Source: Hypsibius dujardini
Lineage: Eukaryota; Tardigrada; Eutardigrada; Parachela; Hypsibiidae
Assembly: GCA_001579985.1 (NCBI GenBank)
Contig: LRSR01009804.1
Location: 1-38,539, forward strand
Reading direction: 5' to 3'
Length of the DNA stretch: 38,539 nucleotides
The notes below the pieces were generated by a model. The model ran no database searches and was not told the DNA's origin. It saw nothing but the letters and a program-made list of their open reading frames with translations. Positions 11,281-21,278 of this stretch are shown here, in pieces. Every line of letters starts with the position of its first letter. The stretch's first letter is position 1. Position numbers and translations under genes: made by a program.

Positions 11281-11664
11281 AGAGGCTGTGTCAGGGTTTG
11301 AAAGGTGTTTACTTCGCAGAGCGGTCTTGCAATAAGAGGGAAGGGAGAATTAGAATCGTTTGCATCCAGGAGAGAGGCCACACCAGACTGAGCTAGGGGC
11401 AAAAGAGAATAGAGAATATATAGAAAAGAGAGTAAACAATATTACCGACATGCGGAAGAGAAGTAAGTAATAAGGACCTTGATATAACTAAACGAGGTGG
11501 AAGTTTTCTCGACAGAACAAATGCTGGTGGATTCAGGTTTAATCTATTGCTAATTAAAGATTAGGACGGCCATGAAAACTAATCGCTGATTGCTCGGAAA
11601 AAAAGGGGGACGATGCGCGCAGAATTGGTTGAGACGGAGAAGAGACTGATGGCGCGTTATGAGG

Positions 11665-12003
11665 CTAGTTGTTGGTGCTACTTTGGCCCATGGGGCAGTC
11701 GACGCGTTTGTGGCCTCCTCGGCAGTTGTAGTTACCGCGCTTGTGAAGGTGCGGGCATTCGGTTCCAGGTGGAGCGCTGCAGGCTTTCCCGCGGTTCCAC
11801 AAGTTGCAGGTGCCGCGTCGCTTCCCACTCGGGTAGATCTCGTTCTTTCCACCAAGGCGGTTGCGGTCGAATGAGCGGTTGGAACTCGAGCTGCCGTTAC
11901 TATAGTCCGGCAGTTGGTTCCGGGAGACAAAGTGCTGACGACCCACTTGGGTGCGGGCGCGGTCATCGTTCAGCGCGCAGCGATGAAATTCGGCAAATTT
12001 GCG
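11665..12003 (-). pseudogene. Gag-like fragment with zinc-finger
   Basis: Readable frame with VGRQHFVSRNQLPDYSNG followed by CNLWNRGKAC, CPHLHKRGNYNCRGGHK and RVDCP. The Cys/His spacing is like the CCCH or Gag knuckle at the C-terminus of DIRS/Ngaro Gag proteins, which binds element RNA. The frame appears to extend upstream through LRKFAEFHRCALNDDRARTQ without a start. Truncated and non-functional. Confidence 0.6.
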
Positions 12004-12032
12004 TAAGGCAAATCAAAAAGCAAAAAGGATAT

Positions 12033-12268
12033 TATGAGGTGAAATCTGTATTTCGGCTCACCCTCCATTCGGTCGACAAATCGGCTCACTCATGGGCTTC
12101 TCGTTGATGGCAGATGCTTGATTGTTTGATTTGCAGAAGTGCTGTAGTATACTAGGATATAGTACAAAAAATCAAACAATTAAGCACCTGCCACCAAAGG
12201 GAGACCCATGAATGAGCTGATTTATCGATCAAATGGAAGGTGAGGCGAAATACAGATTTCACCTCGTA
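12033..12268. mobile_element. 236-bp foldback MITE
   Basis: Two arms of about 95-100 bp, 12035-12130 and 12166-12266, are reverse complements with scattered mismatches. Outer ends read GAGGTGAAATCTGTATTTC and its complement, and TA lies at both edges (12033-12034, 12267-12268). No coding capacity. It sits at the Gag end of the retroelement and is unlike the 148-bp family in sequence. Confidence 0.75.
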
Positions 12269-12606
12269 CTGCTGTATTCTCATTGTTTACTGCTGCAGAA
12301 TTGAGGCGCACGCAATGTTTAGCATTCATATTGGCATAAAGCTTTCGAAGCTTATCGGGCGTTTTCAATAAAGTCAACAATTGATTTAAAAGTTTGGATT
12401 GGAAGCGAGCATACGATTGTTATACGAGCCTTCGAGGCTCCAGACCGAGCAAAATTGTGCACTGTCTGATTAGACTAGAGACCGTTTATTGCCAGTGCCT
12501 AGTCTAACTACGTCAAAAATATTAATAGATTTTCACACCAAGTCGTCGGCGATTTGAGAATATTAACTTCCTGGAAGTGCATCATCCATAAACACACTCT
12601 GTAAGA
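12269..12606 (+). repeat. Upstream flank of LITAF copy A, duplicated segment
   Basis: From about 12310 this flank matches 15420-15704 upstream of the second LITAF gene: both contain a CATA-ATGG-like start, then TTCGAAGCTT, a GTTCCAGACCG/CTCCAGACCG box, GACTAGTCTAG-like and TTTTCACACC-AGTCGTCG, and GAGAATATTAACTT. The shared part may hold the promoter and 5' leader of the pair. No TATA box stands out. Confidence 0.65.
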
Positions 12607-13744
12607 ATGGCTGTCCCACCCCCACCAGGACGCCTCTACACGGATAAGCCAACGCTGATGCAGTAAGTCCGTCTTCAGGTGCAACCATTCGTCATGGTGA
12701 CTGTTGCAGTTACGATTAAATATTTCTGTACCTACCTTACATCTAATGTGGGCAAGAACAGAGATTTTCCCTCCCGATTGGGGTGCTTTTTTTTACTTGA
12801 AGACGTCTTTTTTTTATCTGTATTACCAGTAAAATGACTGATAAATCAATCAATCAAGACTGGGCCGTCTGCAAAATTCAAACAATAAATTGACAATTTT
12901 CTGACCAAGAGGAACACCGTGAAAAAATTGAATCCAAAAAGAGAGCAGTGGCGCCACCAGCACGCTCCGAATTTTTATTTTTGCTGCAGCGCTGTTTTCC
13001 GGACTTATTTACCAGTATTTTCTTTCCACTCGCAGCAGTGTTTCAAGTTAAATTTCAGTTAATTTTTTTAATTTGGTTGAAGGCTTCTAGTAAATTTGAA
13101 AATATGTTGACGTTCTGGAAAATATGGGATGAGGATAAAAAAATTGAAACTTGTTGATGAATCAATCAATCAATCCCGGGCCCATAGCACAAAGGGGCGC
13201 GGGAAGTTTGTTTCTTCCTTATTTTTTTCTGAAAACGCAGATGTAATTTCCAGCCCGAAACCTTAATGTAAAATCATGATATAAGGACAAGTATTTGTGA
13301 GAAAAAAATGCATGCCCATCGGGAGAGAAGATCTCCGTTCTTGCCGAAGTAAGATGATCTGACTTGTCTAATCAATTTACAATGTGTTTTTTTTGTGTAC
13401 AATGTAGATGCCTTCATTGCCAACAACACATTACGACATTCGTCACACACGAAAGCGGCAGTATAACCTGGATTGCCGCCATATTGTGCTGCTCTTTTTG
13501 TGAGACTGGTCTGATTTTCACTTAAAACTGTTACGACAGAACTTGCGGTCAAATGTCCTCTTAATCTCTCCAGGTTGCTGTTGCATCCCATTCTGGTAAG
13601 GCGCGCGCGCGTTCCTAGCATGATCTTTGTAAGATTGCGTGTAACGGTCTGTGGAATCTTCTTTGTTATAGCATTGATGCCCTGAAAACCGCAGTGCATA
13701 CATGCCCCAAATGCGGAGTAGTCGTCGGTGTTTGCTCTAAATAA
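12607..13744 (+). CDS. LITAF-domain protein, copy A
   Basis: Exons 12607-12662, 13408-13499, 13574-13595, 13672-13744; all phases join (2, 1, 2) and give 80 residues. N-terminus MAVPPPPGRLYTDKPTLMQ is short and proline-rich. Then comes the LITAF zinc domain: first knuckle CLHC, TWIAAILCCSFCCCCIPFC as the membrane-inserting hydrophobic stretch, and second knuckle CPKC near the end (VHTCPKCGVVVG). In the family the two CxxC knuckles bind one zinc and the hairpin anchors the protein on the face of late endosomes/lysosomes. The first knuckle has Leu where most members, and copy B, have Pro. Intron 1 is 745 bases against 196 in copy B and contains AATCAATCAATC repeats, so it was enlarged by insertion. 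The 22-base exon 3 is unusually small. Mostly invisible to simple ORF calling. Confidence 0.85.
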
Positions 13745-13745
13745 A
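13740..13745 (+). terminator. Poly(A) signal overlapping the stop codon, LITAF copy A
   Basis: The end reads TCT AAA TAA ACG, so AATAAA contains the TAA stop (13742-13744). The same arrangement is kept in copy B. If used, the 3' untranslated region would be only some 10-30 bases. Confidence 0.5.
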
Positions 13746-14410
13746 CGACCAGTTAGCGAGCGATATCTAATGATGATAATTGTTGCTGCAGTCGACAAAT
13801 CATATGCTTGGATATTTGTTTTTACGAAGATTAAAAATTGGGTAACATCACCTTCCTGCTAGATTTGCGGAATTTCAAGCCAAACCTTCGTCAGTACAGT
13901 GTCGGTGTACTCGCCGTGCCGGATCTTTTGCATGCCTACACGGTCCCCTCCCCCTCCAGGGCAGTTCAAAATTAGAGGTTCGGTAGGTCAATCGATCAAG
14001 AAACCAACTCAACTTCCCAAACTGGAATATAAGGTGTTTTGATGTTCAACTTGGCGGACCACGGATGAATGCACGTCAAACAAAGTCGAAATAACTCAAT
14101 CGGTCTCCATCAATCCTCTCGTGCCTAATGAAGTCCGCTCTGCCGACCCTCAATCCGATCTTGCAAGACTTCGTCTGGTTTCCCTCCTCGATCGGTCACC
14201 TTTCTAAAAATCTCTCACCTCCTCGAGTTGAGGTCGAAGGCCAAACAAAAACTGCATTTGTCTTGCATGATTTTTGTTGAGCTCGAACGGAGTGCTGACT
14301 CCTATATTGATGTTGGCGTAACACGAGAAATTGGTTAAGATTATGAACAGGCGTAGCACTCTCGCTTTGGCCTATATCTTTTTCGCTCTGCGGTCAGAAT
14401 CTCTGGAAGG

Positions 14411-14560
14411 TACTTGTACTGCCGCGTTAGCTTCGCGCAGTAGAAGTAGACCCACCGTAAACTTAGGCCTATGGATCCGCGCATGAGCTTACCTGCACTA
14501 CAGGCTAGGATAACGAAGTAACGCTCTTGCAGTGCGCGAAGCTAACGCGGCAGTACAGTA
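14411..14560. mobile_element. 150-bp TA-flanked MITE, relative of the 148-bp family
   Basis: Ends TACTTGTACTGCCGCGTTAG and TACTGTACTGCCGCGTTAG (complement of right end); arms extend through CTTCGCGCA. The TACTGTA-x-T-xx-CGCGTTAG terminus resembles the copies at 1413 and 17240, and the length is almost the same, but the interior differs. Confidence 0.7.
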
Positions 14561-14781
14561 CCCCGAAAATCACCTCACATAAGTGGTTACACCCGATGTG
14601 GCGCAAACAACGGTAAATTTACGTTATTCGTAACCGGATTAAATCGAATCTAAACAATTTGAGACATCCATACGATTTGAGGTATGGTTCCTCCAAAACT
14701 TCGATGCGTTACGGTTCGATATGAATTTGGGGCGGGAAGAGTTTCGAACCATACTCGTGCGAAAATGCCTCAATTAAGTTT

Positions 14782-14900
14782 TATCGGATCATATATCGGA
14801 TATCCGTTTTTCGTATCGGATCATATATCGGATATCCGTTTTTGTATCGGATCATGCATCGGATATCCGTTTTTGTATCGGATCATGTATCGGATACAAG
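14782..14900. repeat. 31-32 bp minisatellite, about 3.8 copies
   Basis: Units start TATCGGATCATATATCGG and continue ATATCCGTTTTTG: 14782-14813 (32), 14814-14844 (31), 14845-14875 (31), then a partial copy. Each unit contains TATCGGATATCCG, a near palindrome. Confidence 0.85.
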
Positions 14901-15704
14901 TCAATTTTCGCACGAGATAGCAGTGTCTCGAATCTTTTTGGTTTACAAAACCGTATCCTGAGTTATGGTATAGGAAAGCCAGTAATGTGAGACAGCGTTA
15001 TGGTTACGTTACCGGTTTCGATACGCACCCCGGGTCTCCGTTCGCCGGCTGTTATTGGCAGTTGACACTTCAACAATAGGCTTTGACGGACTTTTGGCGC
15101 TTGCGGTTTTTCGTGACAGTGCTGCATCCATCGGCCGGAGTGACAGTTGTCTTTCTCTCTCCAAATTCCTTCAACCGTTGTCTTCCCGGCAAACGGAGAA
15201 ATTCATCAGAAAAATAAACAACGAACATAGGTACAAAAGATCAATACTGAGACAAAAGAAACAACGAAACCCCGAGACAACGACTACCACGGCATCAGTG
15301 ATTTTTTTAATAATGCTGCTCCTACCCCGTACTCCGTTCAATCCCATATGATTATGTGTAAAAATACATCGTTACATCTCGTTCTGCATTCCCAAAGTTT
15401 GATACTTGTTAGGTGCACGCAGCCTTTGATCTTCATAATGGTACAAAGCCTTCGAAGCTTGTTGAGCGTTTCCAAAAGTCACAAACTTACCCGATACCAG
15501 AACAAAATCAGTATTGCGCCAGCCGTTGAGGTTCCAGACCGACCGGCGTTGTGAACTGTCCGACTAGTCTAGTGCTACGTAGTAGCACATATATATTCTG
15601 TACTGCAAGCGCCTGCGTGAAAACATTCTAATTTTCACACCCAGTCGTCGACGATCTGAGAATATTAACTTTCTGGAAGAACATTGCCCGCGAACACACT
15701 AACA

Positions 15705-16293
15705 ATGGCTGCCCCACCAGGACTCATGTACACGGACAGGCCGACGCCAATGCAGTAAGTCCTTAATTACAAATCCGTAGCCGTAACCGCAACCGTAACC
15801 GTAACCTCTACTCTAACCGTAACCGTAACCGTGAATTCAACCGCAACCGTAACCGTAACCGTAACCGTAACTGTTGCAGTTGCAATTAAACATTACTTGA
15901 TACATTTTTTTTACAATTGCTTGATCAATCTGCAATGTGTGTACGTGTAGATGCCCTCATTGCCAGCAACAGATCATGACAGTCGTCACGCACGCAAACG
16001 GCAGTAAGACCTGGATTGCCGCCATCTTGTGCTGCTTTATCGGTGAGGCTGGTGTGATTTTTGTCAAGACCTATTATTGAAGAACCTTACGGTCATGTCT
16101 GTTCTAAATTCCTCCAGGTTGTTGCTGCATTCCATTCTTGTCAGTCACATTATTTCAGGCGAAATCTCTATAGTACGATAGAGTAACCCGGGAAATTTTC
16201 GTGTTCTTTCGTTGCTACAGCGTTGATGCCTTGAAGAATGCAGAGCAGAGATGCCCAAAATGCGGAGTACTCGTCGGCGTTTGCTCTAAATAA
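15705..16293 (+). CDS. LITAF-domain protein, copy B
   Basis: Exons 15705-15754, 15951-16042, 16118-16139, 16221-16293, 78 residues, with exactly the exon pattern of copy A (exons 2, 3 and 4 are the same lengths: 92, 22, 73). Sequence MAAPPGLMYTDRPTPMQ, then CPHCQQQIMTVVTHANGSK, TWIAAILCCFIGCCCIPFFV and DALKNAEQRCPKCGVLVG. Both zinc knuckles are canonical (CPHC, CPKC). Identity to copy A is high over the domain, so this is a recent local duplication. Intron 1 contains an interrupted CCGTAA array. The donor of exon 3 is GTCAGT. Function as for LITAF/SIMPLE proteins: monotopic endolysosomal membrane protein (family knowledge). Confidence 0.87.
15775..15871. repeat. (CCGTAA)n interrupted hexamer array
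   Basis: About 14 hexamers with CCGCAA variants and one non-repeat break near 15826, inside intron 1 of LITAF copy B. Reads TTACGG on the other strand. Not present in copy A. Confidence 0.85.
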
Positions 16294-16294
16294 A
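16289..16294 (+). terminator. Poly(A) signal overlapping the stop codon, LITAF copy B
   Basis: AATAAA spans the TAA stop at 16291-16293, as in copy A. Confidence 0.5.
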
Positions 16295-17239
16295 GGGCGA
16301 GTTTGCGGTTTTCACTGACGACCAATGTTTTGGCAGGCGGTAGATCGTTTGGCTGGACAAGAGTTTTTCGTATATCAAGATAACGTTGCGATAAAATCAT
16401 CTTCCTGTTAGTAATGCGACATTTGAATGTGCTGTGCTCGAGCTGTGGGTGTCCTCGTAGTTTGGTCTCCTTTACCTGGTATTTGCAAGACCCGGCTAGT
16501 TATCTTCCTCGGTCCATCCTTCTTCCTTCCAATACGGTCTGCCACAATCGTTGTACTGATGAAGAGTGAAAACCAAACAATAATTGCAGTGAAAAAATTT
16601 CGGTCGCATCACATGAAGTCGTGTTTCTTTTCAAAAAGACAGTTTATTCACCATCTTGTCAGGGTGACCTGACAAATGAGCTATATGTAAGTACGGAGTG
16701 CTGCCCCCTGTAGTAGTGTTGGCGTAATACAAGTAGCTGGGTAGAGCGGAGTGCACCCGTTCTCTGGTCCAAACTCCTTTGTCTCAACTGTAAAGAGATG
16801 TCCGTTTTCTAGAGCTGTATCCCCATGCCTTTACAGTCTCCTTGATTTCAGAACATTTTAGTGCCGGATGGCGTTTGAATTCGAGGTGATATCTTATTCA
16901 TACACTTGCCATTCCAGCTTTCTAATTTTTGTCGCTTCACGCTGTATCAATATTCTATATAAGATAAAGAATATTTTTATGTGGTTAAATTGTCGAATAA
17001 ATTGTAAATTTCGGGATTGGCTGGCGTGTGTGGTCCCGCGACCCTCGGTTACCGAGAGCAGCTCTCTACGTGTGCTACAATAACGTCACCCGATTCATGG
17101 GGATGACCCACGATGCTTTTGCACCTTCATCTGATAACTTTGATCTGTCATCTTCTCCAGATGACTTTTTGGCATAGAATTACATCCTGCCATCTCAATC
17201 GGCTGTAGATGGCGCAACCTGTCTACAGCATCGCAGATG
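16295..17239. other. Intergenic after LITAF copy B
   Basis: Begins with the duplicated LITAF 3' flank (to about 16745). The rest is AT-rich with no supported gene; the 16868-17083 frame has no domain or splice context. Confidence 0.45.
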
Positions 17240-17387
17240 TACTGTATTTTCGCGTTAGACAGGGACAGTCGTACTGGAGTGGAACGTGTGCACGACTGCG
17301 TGCACCGTGCACACAGCACAAAGCCGCGTGGCCGATTAAACGTTCCACAACTCCTACGCTGTCCCTGTCTAACGCGAAAATACAGTA
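17240..17387. mobile_element. 148-bp TA-flanked MITE, copy 2
   Basis: Ends TACTGTATTTTCGCGTTAG and its complement, arms about 40 bp running through ACAGGGACAG. The core has CAAAGCCGCGTGGCCGATTA, the reverse of the core at 1413-1560. Length equals that of copy 1. The right-hand TA (17386-17387) is also the left flank of the next element. Confidence 0.82.
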
Positions 17388-17831
17388 CACCTTTGGTCAG
17401 AAAAATCGAGACGCTCGATTTGTCAAGAGACAATTTGTAACCACAAGGCTGCAGGCTATACAAAAAAGTCCTTTGATTTGAGACGGAAATAGTTGGCCAC
17501 AAGATTTTACTGCGCATTTGCACAACACAGACTGTGCATTGCGCACCTCAGCTTTCACTCTGCTGACAGGAGTATTTAATTCACCGGAGAGAATGGGAAG
17601 ACGTAAACCGTCAAACAAAGCAATTTTTTCATTTTACGATTTAAACACTCCTGTCAGCAGAGTGAAAGCTGAGGTGCGCAATGCACAGTCTGTGTTGCGC
17701 AAATGCGCAGTGAAATCCTGTGGCCAACTATTTCCACCTCAAATCAAAGCACTTTTTTGTAAGCCTGCAGCCTTGTGGTTACAAATTGCCTCTTGACAAA
17801 TCGAGCGTCTCGATTTTTCTGACCAAAGGTG
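17388..17831. mobile_element. 444-bp long-arm foldback element
   Basis: Arms 17388-17578 and about 17640-17831 are reverse complements over about 190 bp with few differences (for example CACCTTTGGTCAG at the left end, CTGACCAAAGGTG at the right). The centre is about 60 bp and AT-rich. TA flanks both sides. Directly after it, at 17832-17859, comes a third copy of the 148-bp family end (TACTGTATTTTCGCGTTAGA) without a partner. Frames through the arms are antisense images of each other and not coding. Confidence 0.85.
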
Positions 17832-17943
17832 TACTGTATTTTCGCGTTAGACAGGGACATCTGTATGCATCTGAATCTGCCCAGGGATGAGTGCAGCACA
17901 ATCATTTGTGCGGTCAACCGAATTACTGCGAAGATCCGACATT

Positions 17944-19606
17944 TTATTGTACGTCCTTTTCTTGCAGTCCTAAAAGAAGGCTGGACTCATTCACGGCTGA
18001 ATTTGCGTCAGCGGTGATGAAGGAAATGGCATGTTTCACCCTCAAGGGTCTTAAGGGATTTTGTCGATCGTAATATAAGGACAAACCGGATAACAAGAAG
18101 GCCATTCCACCAATTGAAGCAAGGAATATGAAGAAGTTCTCCCACCGTTTCGCAATGTCAAGCGCGGTTTGATCTAACAGAACTCCAGTCACTAGGAGGA
18201 GAATCCCGCTGGACAGAGCTTGGAGACCCAGAGAAACGCCAAAGGCCACCCCTGTGTCCGCTGGAGCAGTCACCAACGGAATGGAACACCAAAGTCCAAC
18301 CAGCAATACCGCGTATGAAAGTCCTAGAAGAACGGGGATGGCCACTGGCTGGAGGTTCCTGACCGTTGCCGGTAAAAGCAGCCCGGTGAAAAACAACGCA
18401 GTTGCCATTGAATTAAGCACATCCCGCCAACCTGTGCGATCAACACTGTTACAGCTGACATTGTAATAAAAATGCCAATTGAGGTAACGGCACTGACCAA
18501 TTTTGTCAATGAGAAGACCCAACAACGGAGCGAAGAATGCGATGTCAGATACCACGCCAGTTATTTCTCCCGCAGAAGCTTCATCGTACTGGTAGCGTTC
18601 CTGAAACAAACGCCAGCACATCAGACGGTCGGGATCCCGACCTCCTCACTTCAGAAGGACACAATACTCACGGCCAGGTATTTGGGATAATCGGCGATAA
18701 GAGTAAACAGTGGGCCGTAGAAGAAGAAAACCATTGCGGAGAGGGTCCAAAATTCGCGACCTAATTGCGCCACTTTCCGCAACCCGAAATGTCCGATGCC
18801 GTTGGTGTCGACATAAACAGCAGCATCGATTGACGCAGATGCGTGGCGTTTGTAGGTCCAACCAGCGAGGACTGCTCCGACCGGCGCCAAAACTCCCATG
18901 GCTAAAGTTATCCAAAGGGTCCTTTGCAGTCCCATTTGCTGGACTATGGCACCCATTGCTGTCAAGGCACATACCGATCCCAACCTGCTTGACACGTTGT
19001 AGAGGGCAAACGCTAACGCTAACTCCTTCCCAAGGAACCAGTGAGATTTGATCTGATGAGACAGGACCACCTGGGTGAAGATTCCGAGGGCGAAAATCAA
19101 CCGCCCGACTAGCATCAACGCGTATGAACTGGAACTTGCTGCCAAGTACGGTCCCAAAGTGAACATGAGCCTTTAATCAGCAATGAAATATAGCGTATAA
19201 CTGGGTACAACAAAGTTCGAGATGGTTTCCACTTACATTCCCAGGAAGCTTAGGGAACCAGAAATACAAGAAGTGATCCAAACACCGTAGCGGGCAAGGA
19301 AGAACCCTGATGACAGGGCAGCCACTCCACCGACCCAATACTGCACGACGTAGAAGCTGTTGAACTCCGTCGCGGTTAGATCCAGGCAGTCCGGATCGTC
19401 TCCATTCCGGCAGGCTTCCGCTTTGCCGGTAAGACGACCCCTGCAATTCCGTGATCTGACTTTCAATCTAGTTCACCTCCCCAAATTTAATTCGACTTCT
19501 GGAGCAGTTTTGCGCTCACTTACACGAGAGGTGCCGTTTGGTCAATGAAAATTTGTGACACGAAGAAAGACAAGGATGACCAAAAGAGGAATACCCATCG
19601 ATACAT
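17944..19606 (-). CDS. MFSD1: MFSD1-type major facilitator, probable lysosomal transporter
   Basis: Exons in coding order: 19606-19524, 19467-19237, 19170-18672, 18600-18498, 18431-17944. Lengths sum to 468 codons, 467 residues; human MFSD1 has 465. TM1 is RWVFLFWSSLSFFVSQIF, and later segments include MLVGRLIFALGIFTQ, FLGKELALAFALYNVSSRLG, LLGLLIDKIG and VLLGLSYAVLLVGLW with matching spacing to MFSD1. In mammals MFSD1 exports dipeptides from lysosomes with an accessory subunit (family knowledge). The last intron is only 66 bases with a GTCAGT donor. It keeps the frame if retained, but splicing restores the family length. Exon 1 start and the acceptor of exon 2 (19467 or 19455, both in frame) are less sure. 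Minus strand; shares its upstream region with the methyltransferase. Confidence 0.83.
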
Positions 19607-20430
19607 AGCGGACTGCCAAAAGGATTCTCGTTTCCACCGCTTATCCTATATCAGATTTATGATAAAAAAGCAACACTCCTTTTTGGAAGCAAGAGGGCCC
19701 GGATTTGTTAGCCATTTTTACGTCTGACGTAAGCGGAAATGTGTTTCTTCGCTTCATTCATGGTGCCGGAGACGCGAAACGAAAGTGAACTACAGGGCCT
19801 GCTTCGATCATGGAACGCACAATGCCGTTAATATCTTACATGTGCCCTTAGGGTATTCGCAAGTTTTGGGTAGATGCCTCGCAATTATGGTTACCCGCAA
19901 TTTCACTTTCTACAGTAAAAACGTTCTTTCCTCAAACAGATAGGGTTAAATGAGTAGAAAATACCTCTTTTTTAGCTGAGCTTCAGGGTGAAGTCAACCC
20001 AGTCTAGCAACAAGTCCGATCCCGTGCAATCTCGAACAAAAATTAACCAAACAATTCCGTTTTGCATTGTGGAAGTGGTCACAAGCAGTGGCAATTCGTT
20101 CGGCTTTTTGTGGTGGATAAGAATGTGCCAACGCCTTTATGTGTGCCCGAACAGATTTTGACTCTAAGACCCTGTCTTTTTAAAAATCGCCGTATGACGC
20201 TGGCGCCGGAAGGACAACCCTAGGCGATCGCAGCACGGAGTGAATAAGCTGTCTTTACTCTGAATGATTCCCTTTCATCGCTGATTCAAGCGCTGCTAGG
20301 TGCCGTCGGCAATCTTATGAAGCGAAATCACGGTAAGAAGTATAACGATGGGTTTGCCTTCTCATCATTCTAATCACTTCTTCGACGGCATTTCCTCGCT
20401 GTTGCATCGGTGTAATCCATCAGTACAGGC
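19607..20430. other. Divergent upstream region, MFSD1 and methyltransferase
   Basis: About 820 bases between two diverging genes, so it should hold both promoters. No TATA box or repeat is obvious. A CAG directly before the methyltransferase ATG (20428) could be a 5' leader acceptor. Confidence 0.45.
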
Positions 20431-21278
20431 ATGGACGGCGGCAAACTCGGGCAACTCGGGCAGGAAGCCATCAACAATGGCCGGCTCTTCAAGACCGTCA
20501 ACCAGATGGGCTTCATGAACATCGGTCCATCCGACGAGTACGTCAGCGAATTCGTCCGCTTTTCCGCCACCGCGGACGGACCCGTCGCCGACCTGGGCTG
20601 TGCCTTTGGCCACAAGGCCAAGCTGATGCTGGATGCCGGGGCGAAGACCGTCATTGCCAACGACATCGCCAAGGAGCATCTCGATGTCTTTGAGCAGACG
20701 CTGTCGGAGGAGGAACGGAAGCGAGTGATCCTCCTTCCGGGGGACGCCATTAAGGCTTGCTCCGAACTGGAGGCGGGCTCATTGGCTGGCGTCCTGGCCG
20801 CCAACTGGCTGCACTTTTTGGAAGGGTCAGATGTGCGGAAGGTCTTCGGTCTGTTTTACCGGGTCCTCAAACCGGGCGGCTTGTTGGTGGTGGTGACGGC
20901 CTCGCATAAATGCGGACTCATTAAAGATCAGGGCGAACTACTTCGGCAGCGGATTGAGGCGGGAGATGAGTGGCCGGGATGGATTTCCAATGCGCAGATT
21001 CAGGGCACTACCGAACAGAAAATGATTCCCGGTAAGCGGGGGCAGTGTTATACTTACGATAAATCTTTGTGTATATAATTTAATTATATATAACTTAAAT
21101 TTGTGTGATTGCAGGACATATGCAATTCATCGAACCGGAGCAGCTGGTGCGGGAAGCCAAGTTGGCCGGGTTTGAGGTGAAGAAGTACTCTCACGTTGCG
21201 CGACACGACTATCCGGAATTTTATCGTTTTGATGGGCGCGAGGCCTCTGGTCTGGTGGCATTCAAGCCGGCACACTAA
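20431..21278 (+). CDS. Class I SAM-dependent methyltransferase
   Basis: Exons 20431-21031 and 21115-21278, one 83-base intron, 254 residues. Motif I is VADLGCAFGHKA (residues 52-63), with Asp78 in VIANDIA as the ribose-binding acid, DAIKAC and VLAANWLHFL following, and LKPGGLLVVVTA at 146-157 as the typical beta5 region. No signal peptide or membrane segment, so cytosolic. The substrate cannot be read from the sequence; proteins of this shape methylate small molecules. Only one intron, and no family of intron-rich animal methyltransferase is recognised, so bacterial origin is possible. Exon 2 starts GHMQFIEPEQLVREAKLAGF and ends with a short tail. Diverges from MFSD1. Confidence 0.85.

Larger units (their letters stand above)
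9023..12003 (-). mobile_element. Decayed DIRS-like (tyrosine recombinase) retrotransposon
   Basis: On the minus strand, in this order: Gag zinc-finger fragment (about 12003-11665), reverse transcriptase (11280 to about 10358), RNase H (10160-9672) and tyrosine recombinase (9682-9023). The order RT, RNase H, tyrosine recombinase with no DDE integrase and no LTR coding defines the DIRS group. The frame is broken by stops and frameshifts between and inside every part, so it cannot be active. The ends could not be placed: split or inverted terminal repeats were not found by eye, and the 5' side meets a separate foldback element at 12033. The lower limit is given as the end of the recombinase frame. 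Confidence 0.8.
13746..15419. other. Intergenic between the two LITAF copies
   Basis: Includes 3' flank sequence of copy A that is partly repeated after copy B (GGAGTGCTG near 14290 and 16695, each followed by GTTGGCGTAA), a MITE at 14411-14560 and a 31-bp array at 14782-14900. No gene is supported. Confidence 0.5.

Noticed and set aside
14782-14900. Possible CRISPR-like or regulatory repeat array
   Set aside because: Units are directly joined with no spacers, in a eukaryotic intergenic region; it is a minisatellite.
17095-17796. Paired frames on both strands around 17.1-17.8 kb
   Set aside because: They are translations of the two arms of foldback elements and mirror each other.
18324-18509. 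A transmembrane-like frame in MFSD1 (AVTSIGIFITMSAVTVLIAQ), suggesting a frameshift
   Set aside because: It falls in a 66-base intron with GTCAGT and CAG borders; removing it restores the family length between LLIDKIG and VLLGLSYA.
20370-20804. Minus-strand frame opposite the methyltransferase
   Set aside because: Antisense shadow; no domain, and the plus strand has clear SAM motifs and splice sites.
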